Source of the DNA: Fomes fomentarius
Taxonomy: Eukaryota; Basidiomycota; Agaricomycetes; Polyporales; Polyporaceae
DNA length: 64,000 nt
Assembly (NCBI GenBank): GCA_022606135.1
Contig: JABYQN010000014.1
Location: 558,001-622,000 of the forward strand
Direction of reading: 5' to 3'
Numbering within the stretch: the stretch's first letter is position 1; each line of letters begins with the position of its first letter. A program made the translations under genes and the position numbers. A model generated the notes under the pieces. The model did not search any database, had not been told where the DNA came from, and saw only the letters and a list, made by a program, of their open reading frames with translations. Below, in pieces: positions 57,621-64,000 of this stretch.

Positions 57621-58112
57621 AGTGTATATATATATCAGTAAACACCTATAGAAATCGACTTTAGCAGTCATTGATAGCACGATGTCTGGCAATGATGATT
57701 TCTGCACCATGAAGATTGTGTCCTGTGCGTGAGGCATGATGGTTGTAAAATAGAAGCTTGAACACGCAGTGATCAAACCCACCATGAAATGCTTTGGACA
57801 CCTTTTCAATGCTGTAAATTAGGCCTTTAGACTTAATCCCATGGACCCATGAAACCGAGCAAGCTCATCGTTTCTCCAAGGTTTTGGGGCAAAGAAAGAC
57901 ATCGCGTCCCTTCCAATGCCTATGGTGCCAATAGGGGCAATTGAGCGATTCGGGAAAGGGAGGGATTTCCGTGAGTTCAGCCTGTCGTTTTACAGAGTGT
58001 TTGTTGAATGAGGTGGAAAGCTCTCTTGCGGATGTGGCACTTGAAGGGGGACAAGTCGATGTTACGCTTGCTCCACACGGTCTTTGTGGCTCAGTATGCT
58101 TCACATCAAGCG

Positions 58113-58151
58113 GCTTTCAACCTACCACCAGGGTAGTGGTAGGTTGAAAGC
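58113..58151. repeat. Perfect 16-bp hairpin with 7-nt loop
   Basis: GCTTTCAACCTACCAC (58113-58128) is followed after CAGGGTA by its exact reverse complement (58136-58151). No downstream T run suggests a Pol III or bacterial-type terminator. It could be the centre of a small foldback element. Confidence 0.8.
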
Positions 58152-58469
58152 AGCACAGTGCAAAAGAGACCAATCATGTGTTGGATCGGAAATGCAGCAA
58201 TGAGGGAGAGATACACAATTCATTCAAAACACAGAGAGATGTAGAACACTTCGGAGATCTTCAAAGACGCACAATGACAATCTGGCGTTGGGTGGGCTGT
58301 GCCACTAGGGGCCGGCCCGGCCCGAGCTCCCACAAACACTGGAGATTAAGAATGGGGTCTGTGTATGATGTGCTTTATTCCGGGTGCAGATGTGTGCATA
58401 TACTAAAGACGCCCACATTAGCAACCCAATTACGAGACCTGGCTGAACCAAATCGTTGCAGCGTTTCAA

Positions 58470-59304
58470 ACGCATACAGTCAGCAAGGACAGGACCTTCT
58501 CTCGCTTCTTGCTCGATCTGCCGCATGTACCGCCCGACGTTCTCAGCCTCTTGAGGGAGTCATGTATTGAACCGGAACGGTTTGTTCATCTCATCTGCTT
58601 GACTGTCCGGAAAGCACGGGTTGAATATATTGGCATCACTAGGCGACAGATGGGCTTCTCTGCCCTTAGGGAGTTTGTCTCGCAGCGTCCATCATTACGG
58701 GACGAGGCAATGACCACCCATCCGGACAAGATTACCCGCGGTGCCGCAATCAACACTCACGAGGGGCAACAGCCAAAGCTACCCCCCAGAACAGGCATGG
58801 AATATGGGCGAGGATGGTCTCCTATTCCGAGTTTGGGAGATCGGACCGTAATCTGGGTAAGGTGAGTAAGTAGCTAATAGTAATGGACCCTTTCGGACTT
58901 CGAATTTCCTTGTATACGGCGTTCCGGACCTAAATAGTTTGGGAACATTTCCGGAACAGGAGACCAATTCCTGTCATATTCTGGGGCGGAGCTTTTGCCA
59001 TTGCCCGTCGTGACTGTCAAGCGCTGGATTGCTCCAACTGCGGCGCCGACTGCAATCCCGTCCAAAGACCACTTCCGAAGAAAGGCCAGCGCAGGCCAAC
59101 AGGGCCTATCATGATGAGAACATGGAAGACCGACAATTGCCGCAAGAAGACATCATCAAGACACCATATCTCCCTGACCAACTCGAGTTTCCCGCGGTCG
59201 ACTCGCAGATCCTGCAACATGTGGAGCTCTTGTTCGCTCTGTCAACCAAAGTTCCAGAATTCTTGGACGAGTATGTACATGACGCATGCGGCCCCTTCTT
59301 GTAA
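58470..59304 (+). pseudogene. Symplekin/Pta1 fragment interrupted by a MITE-like insert
   Basis: Left part reads FLLDLPHVPPDVLSLLRESC, IEPER, then GFSALREFVSQRPSLRDEAM and DKITRGAAIN. Right part, from about 59100, reads MEDRQLPQEDIIKTPYLPDQ and QILQHVELLFALSTKVPEFL. Both match consecutive parts of symplekin, the scaffold of the mRNA 3'-end cleavage and polyadenylation complex. The intervening sequence at about 58781-58990 is a terminal-inverted-repeat element. The N-terminal HEAT region and the C terminus are absent. Confidence 0.6.
58781..58990. mobile_element. MITE-like element with imperfect terminal inverted repeats
   Basis: The left end (CCCCCCAGAAC, then GGAATATGGGCGAGGATGG, TCTCCTATTCCG) is matched in reverse complement by the right end (GGAACAGGAGACCAATTCC, then ATATTCTGGGGCGG). 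Length is about 210 bp and there is no coding capacity. A related segment lies at 25232-25300 (CGGAATAGGAGACCATTCTC), so the element is dispersed. AGCT flanks both sides and may be a target duplication; this is weak. It splits the symplekin fragment. Confidence 0.6.
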
Positions 59305-59472
59305 GGTATGCCTACCACAGACCCCACCACGTCACATGACCAATCCCTGTTACGCTTGCCCAGTTCTGGCGGGGGAACAACATTGCATTTCAAATGTGAA
59401 TGGAACCTTTATCCAAGAAACTTAACCTGGGATTGAGCCTACCTCGGTATGGAGTCCCCACTCCCCGCTGAG

Positions 59473-60498
59473 TATGGACGAGGGCTTGTCCGACTTTCCT
59501 TCCCTTCATAGCATGCTATCCACTCGGAGTAGCCGTCATCACGACGCTCCCCTCTCACCAGTCAGTCCCTTCGATGGCGAGAATCAGTCGGGCGACTGGG
59601 CTTTGGGATCGGAGATAGATTAGGCCTACAGTCCGAGTTCAACATACGCGCCCCACCGTCCCCCAAGCCTAGCTGGCTCTCCCTTGACCTCCCGCCGCTT
59701 GATATACCACTTTGTCTTCAAGCTCTCGCCCCATCTTCTCTCTTACCAATTGAGATACCATGCGGTCAATGCGAGCCCCAGTGGTTTACCGGCGATCAGC
59801 CTACGCCTCTTCCGGAGGACCACAGTCCTTTCTCTTCCACAATCCATCATCCCCTCCACTTTCACCCTCCGTCCTGAGACCTCGATACTGACTATCCTGA
59901 TACCGTAATGCCCTCGAGGACGATGACGACAGCACAGTGCTACCTCCCGCATCCCCACGGAACGGCTGCTCAACGACCTTTACGACCCCATCCTACCACA
60001 TGGAGATGCAGTCCATCGCCACATACTTCTCTCTTCTCCTTACCTGACTGCGACATGGAGGATCCTCCAGAGGTGCCGTCATCTCCGCACTCACCTCACC
60101 GCGTCCTCCCGGTACTCGATGACGACGGAATGTCGCCTCCATAGACAGAGCAGTGCGCTCTGTCAATGGAAACGATCTCCCTGTCTCTTCTCGAAGGCGC
60201 ACCGGAACACCAATCCGGTCTCGGTCTCTTCCTTCAACCCATCTCGGATCTTCCGCTGGCCTGCTCTCCTTCCCCCAGTGAAGATGACTTCGGCTTCCTT
60301 GACGTGCAACTCGACCCCGATTCAGCTAACGTCGATGTTGACGAGTTCCTCGCCCTCCGAGCTCTTCGGAAGCATGCACTCGCACAGGAACGCGCCGCAC
60401 GAAGGGCTGAAGCGGACCTATCACAGCCGCTGCCAGCGTCCTTCTCCCTCCGTCGCACGTCGATTTCGCTATCGACTGGCGATTGTTCATTCGGATGA
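59473..60498 (+). pseudogene. Fragment of an unknown basidiomycete Ser/Pro-rich protein
   Basis: Segments look coding but change frame repeatedly. They read MDEGLSDFPSLHSMLSTRSS with SPFDGENQSGDWALGSEID-stop, ALEDDDDSTVLPPASPRNG, a Ser/Pro-rich middle, and a conserved-looking block FGFLDVQLDPDSANVDVDEF, LALRALRKHALAQERAARRA. The last block recalls a short charged helical module seen in other Agaricomycete proteins, but I cannot name it. The frame ends at 60498. Confidence 0.4.
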
Positions 60499-60879
60499 CA
60501 GAGAGAGGATAGTGCAGCTGCGCACGGACGGGACGTCCTCGACGCGTGCGTCGGTCTCTGCAGTGTGGGGCCCGAAGCCGCTCGAGAACCTCGTTGGGCT
60601 GCAGGTACGGTCTGCTGTCGAGGTTGAGGCTGCGATCCTGAGGCGACGGCTCGGTACGGTGGGTGAACGAGGTGCGGTGAGTGGTACGGACGAGGTACTG
60701 TGGGTGGTACGAGGCCCGGGAGGACGGTAGGGCGAGGCGGGATGGGTGGTACGGCGACGGCGAGGTGGTGGACGAGGTGTAGTCAGTGTCGGACGGCTCG
60801 GTACCGTGGGCCGAACGTCGATTACAATGTAGAATCTTTCGATTCAATACAATCAAGAAAATTCGATACAATCGTCTAC

Positions 60880-61420
60880 GTCTCTGCAATTCAATTATTC
60901 GGAAGCTTGGGGGCCCAGTCAATTCATCTGGCCGCTTGCAATTCCTCGCCTCGATGCGGACCAGTAAAAAGCGACAAAGCAAACTAGGAATGAACAACAA
61001 CAGAGTAAAAGATAGCAGTCGAATGACAAGAGACAAGACGGGCTTCATTCCTTTGTCAGGCGTGGCATCGCGCGCTGCCATCTCCGCGCGTAGAGTCGCG
61101 TTCTGAGCCTCTCCTTCAACGCATTGATGCCGCCTATCGCGAGCTCAAGGAGAGAGTCCTTCTGCTCAGCGTGATGTGTCCGTTCCAGTGGGAAAACAAT
61201 ATTAATCCTTGGACTTCTATACATAGCGCTCAGTCGAGAACATACGCGCACGGATGAGCTTTGCAAGCCTCTCGACTCTCCTGGCCGCGTCTTGCGACAG
61301 GTCGCCAATCTTCAAGCATGAGATCCAGCTTTGAAAATTGTACACAGTTGCCTTGTCCTCCGCAAGCTCTTCAGAGTATTGTCCGCAGATGAAAAACCTT
61401 TGTATCTTCAAAGGCCTCAA
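60880..61420 (-). pseudogene. Possible small coiled-coil/tail-anchored protein, frameshifted
   Basis: Minus strand: GQYSEELAEDKATVYNFQSW, LSQDAARRVERLAKLIRA, a likely intron, KDSLLELAIGGINALKE, a frame change, EAQNATLRAEMAARDATPDK and a hydrophobic tail (VIRLLSFTLLLFIPSLLC). The pattern of amphipathic helix plus hydrophobic tail is protein-like. No family was recognised. Confidence 0.35.
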
Positions 61421-61542
61421 TCCTGAGAAATCGGATGCCTATTCAACAAGGAAGAAGGGGTCGACGGAACAAAGTGTAGGTATACCCGCTGTGTTTTTTT
61501 TGTCGTGGAGTTTGTCTTTTGTCGATCCCGAGTCGATCCACT

Positions 61543-61911
61543 ATGGCGCTTGAAGCTTCCTCGCATGTCCTGCGGCCTGGAGTGGCAACACATTCATCGC
61601 TCCCTCCCACTGGCAGCTTCACACTTGACACCCTGTACCTTCGACGACTCCACCCCCTTCGCGTCCTCATGTTCACGTTTATTCACAACCACTGGGGTGG
61701 ATATCTACTTCTCATGATACCTGTGATAGTCTGCACACTATACGCTATCCGACCACAAAACGACTATGACGAATCGCCATCATGGGTGCTCAACGAGGGT
61801 ATGCAAGAGGTGACAGACTGTGAGTACGCTATGACGGCTGGGCTACGGCTTGCGAACGGAGCTCATCTTTGTACATCGTACAGGGTTAATGTCTTTCATG
61901 TAAGACCATAG
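61543..61911 (+). CDS. Possible small membrane protein
   Basis: An open frame starts MALEASSHVLRPGVATHSS and contains one hydrophobic segment (GGYLLLMIPVIVCTLYAI), then RPQNDYDESPSWVLNEG. A GTGAGT donor at 61819 suggests a further exon, so the stop at 61911 may not be the real end. No family recognised. Confidence 0.27.
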   Translation: MALEASSHVLRPGVATHSSLPPTGSFTLDTLYLRRLHPLRVLMFTFIHNHWGGYLLLMIPVIVCTLYAIRPQNDYDESPSWVLNEGMQEVTDCEYAMTAGLRLANGAHLCTSYRVNVFHVRP

Positions 61912-62754
61912 GGTACACACTCCTGGCGAATCTGCGGCAGGACGTTTGTATGTCATCCACCTTAGCTTGTCATAACTCCTGCTCATCGAGTGACTAGACT
62001 GCACTCTCCCTGTTGTACCCATACCGTGCACTGTTGTAATCTGTATACCCATGTCAACTTCAGGGACCGTTGAGCTACGGATTATAAGCTACAGCTGTTT
62101 CCGTTTTTGGTGACCGAGCGCCCAACTGCAAGCACACTTTGCACACGAAAAAATTCGAAAAACATATGGGAGGTCACTTCGCGTTCTCACCTCGAGTGGC
62201 CGACAGAACTCATTGGGAGGCATGGGTGAGCACGTTGAGTGGTTTTCAAGCCTCACGAGGTACAGAAGTCCACTCTTCGGCCTGCCTCGGTGCCTTCGCC
62301 TACACTCCGAGTCTGGTTTCCTCTCATGGCCTACCTCGTGTTGACCGCCCTTGCTTGAGGATAGTGCCGCCCTCTCAAGACACCCTTGTCAGCTTCTGCT
62401 GGTAGCCCATCAATCTCTGCACCCGCTGGTACGAGGGTAGCAACCACTCCACACAGGTTAACATGCTGAACGGTCCCACTCTGACTGCCAGGAACGCGCG
62501 GTCGCCACCTCCGCCCTTCCTCTCGCCCTTGAACGTTCCCGGAACCGCGCGCTCGTTGTCGGACAAGCAGCACTCTACATCCTTTCCCTGTCACCAGGCT
62601 CGCCTATACCGAGCTTCACGAGTTTTATGGACAACCCTCTCTCACACTTTCCACGCGGACTTCGGTACACTTTGCCCAACCTAGCTCCTTGTCCTCCACG
62701 ACACGAAACTGGAGAACCAGAGTGGTATGTTGTCGTTGAACATCTTCAGAGGCT
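61912..62754. other. Intergenic stretch
   Basis: No gene recognised. Overlapping short frames on both strands show no motif or splice logic. Confidence 0.4.
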
Positions 62755-63216
62755 AAGCCCCAATGTCAGAATCGCAACCCAAGAGGAAAATTTTGAAGTT
62801 GCCGTCGAGGAGGAAAGCATGGGGACGATCAGAAGAACAAGCGTAACAAGCATGACTGTGATGACTTTCGCAACGACCCTTCGCGTTACTATGAAAGCGA
62901 ATCGAACGCGCAGTTTGATCAGATAGCCACAATGATGTATTTCTGGGCATCAATAGCCGGAAACGTTCACTCGATCCTGTCGACGTTTCCCAGACGACTC
63001 GTGGCCACCGACACCTTGCTAGGAAATAACAATGGTGGGACTCCCTCTTGCCAGTCCCCGCTAGATACGCTCTCATGTCGCCGCAAACTTCAGGCCCAGA
63101 ACGCAAACAGGTGCGAGCTAAGGATCTGCGTAGAGATGTCATGTACCTATTCTCCCCTGAATTCACAGGCAACGTGTTCCCTTCATCACCGTGTGCGTGA
63201 GGTTGGCAAGAAGACA
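62755..63216. repeat. Dispersed repeat, copy 2 (contiguous form)
   Basis: The reverse complement of this block matches 36734-36975 followed directly by 37455-37640. The frame ARYALMSPQTSG...DLRRDVMY is retained on the plus strand, pointing to an origin in the same coding exon as the relic at 36.8 kb. Confidence 0.75.
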
Positions 63217-63352
63217 TGATATGTACAAGATATCGACACACAGTATTCTGCACCATAGCTACGTACGTGCTAGCCCCCTGTAGATTGCATATAGGCGATG
63301 CGCATTCCCACCATTATCGAGGCCTGCTGGTCTCCAAATAGCTGAGCCCACC

Positions 63353-63829
63353 TCAGATCCTGCCCTTGAACCACTTCTGCGGCAAATGCATGGGAGCAAT
63401 GCATGTATCGTCTGGGAGTGCGTGGAGTTCATCCGAGATGTCGCTGAACTCCGCAAACGAAAGTGAACTTTCGTAGATTGCGGAGGCGGGAGGTAAGAAA
63501 TCGGGGGAGTCCGGTGATAACTCACAGTCCGATTCAGGCGATGCAAACTCCCCATGGCTGCATGTATGCAGATGAGCGGATGTGTATCAGATATCCGAGT
63601 GGTAAACTCACCAATGCTCGAAGTGTCCCTGTAGCTCGTCAAACATCATGGAGATCCGCTTGTGTGGCCAGGGGCACAACCTACAACTGTATCGAGCCAG
63701 CGCCTGGGTCTTCTCGATTGTGTAATCTCGTACTCCAAACTCGAGTTGCTTCACCTTGGCGGCGATCTCTCCACAGACTTGCTTCCACTGCACTTCAATG
63801 CCCGCATGTACTTCAAAAGTGTGGTGTAC
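63353..63829 (-). CDS. Unknown protein, C-terminal exons, with possible zinc-finger-like motif
   Basis: Two exons (63612-63829 and 63353-63557) join in phase across a 54-nt canonical intron. They read VHHTFEVHAGIEVQWKQVC, EIAAKVKQLEFGVRDYTIE, YSCRLCPWPHKRISMMFDEL, QGHFEHCHGEF and a Ser/Asp/Pro-rich tail ending PQKWFKGRI. CxxC followed by HxxxxH (CRLC, HFEHCH) resembles a C2H2-like zinc site. Upstream exons should lie to the right, partly beyond the window. Function unknown. Confidence 0.45.
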
Positions 63830-64000
63830 CTGCACAGAAGGTGTAGCTTAGACATTACGAGCATCAGTAACGTTGTTAGAGGACATACTGCGCGACGCCA
63901 ACCCATGGCCACAACAACCTTGCCCTGTATGCAACACAGATTGCATGCAACTCGAATGTCATCTGCCTTTCTACAGCTCTCTTGAGCTCCGATGTCGAGC

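Noticed and set aside
58113..58151. Hairpin as a rho-independent terminator
   Set aside because: The host is eukaryotic and no T run follows.
60640..60790. G-rich GTGGGTGGTACG-like stretch as telomeric repeat
   Set aside because: Units are irregular and do not match TTAGGG; it is simple G-rich low-complexity DNA.
62753..63256. 167-codon minus-strand frame in repeat copy 2
   Set aside because: The opposite strand keeps a coherent frame (DLRRDVMY) in both repeat copies; this one looks like its shadow.

Overview
The window reads as nuclear DNA of a filamentous basidiomycete, most likely an Agaricomycete. Genes are broken by many short GT-AG introns of about 45-65 nt. Families typical of that group are present (FunK1 kinases, a BTB protein, a WD40 protein, a SUN protein). 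One split-free tRNA-Glu is the only RNA gene found. No bacterial, plasmid or viral genes and no CRISPR array were seen.

Left part (1-17.4 kb): mostly intact housekeeping genes. An alpha/beta hydrolase gene sits at both ends of a roughly 8 kb block as a large inverted duplication (about 1-2055 and 10380-12490). Inside the block are an MFS transporter relic, DPH2 (diphthamide synthesis), TOM70 (mitochondrial import receptor), a 671-aa conserved protein and tRNA-Glu(UUC). Nitronate monooxygenase and a BTB/POZ protein follow. Exon models with consistent phases could be built for all of these.

Middle part (17.4-43 kb): an AT-rich island, a USP48-type deubiquitinase pseudogene, several kilobases without recognisable genes, a nucleoplasmin-FKBP protein with an eroded FKBP domain, small unknown proteins, a membrane-protein relic, a WD40 protein, a broken galactokinase and an intact SUN-domain protein.

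Right part (45-64 kb): a gene-fragment mosaic. Two complementary halves of a FunK1 kinase lie on opposite strands. On the minus strand a K+/H+ antiporter is split by an ADAM metalloprotease and preceded by a GDP-L-fucose synthase fragment; the joins fall inside coding sequence. On the plus strand a glycoside-hydrolase-like fragment runs into an internally deleted vacuolar Ca2+-ATPase. Further right are a symplekin fragment carrying a MITE-like insertion, other degenerate pieces and a second copy of a dispersed repeat found at 36.7 kb.

The main point of interest is this mosaic, which looks like repeated capture or recombination of partial genes. Family assignments come from recognising protein motifs by eye; no search was run. 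Several frameshifts fall in homopolymer runs, so some pseudogene calls could reflect assembly error.
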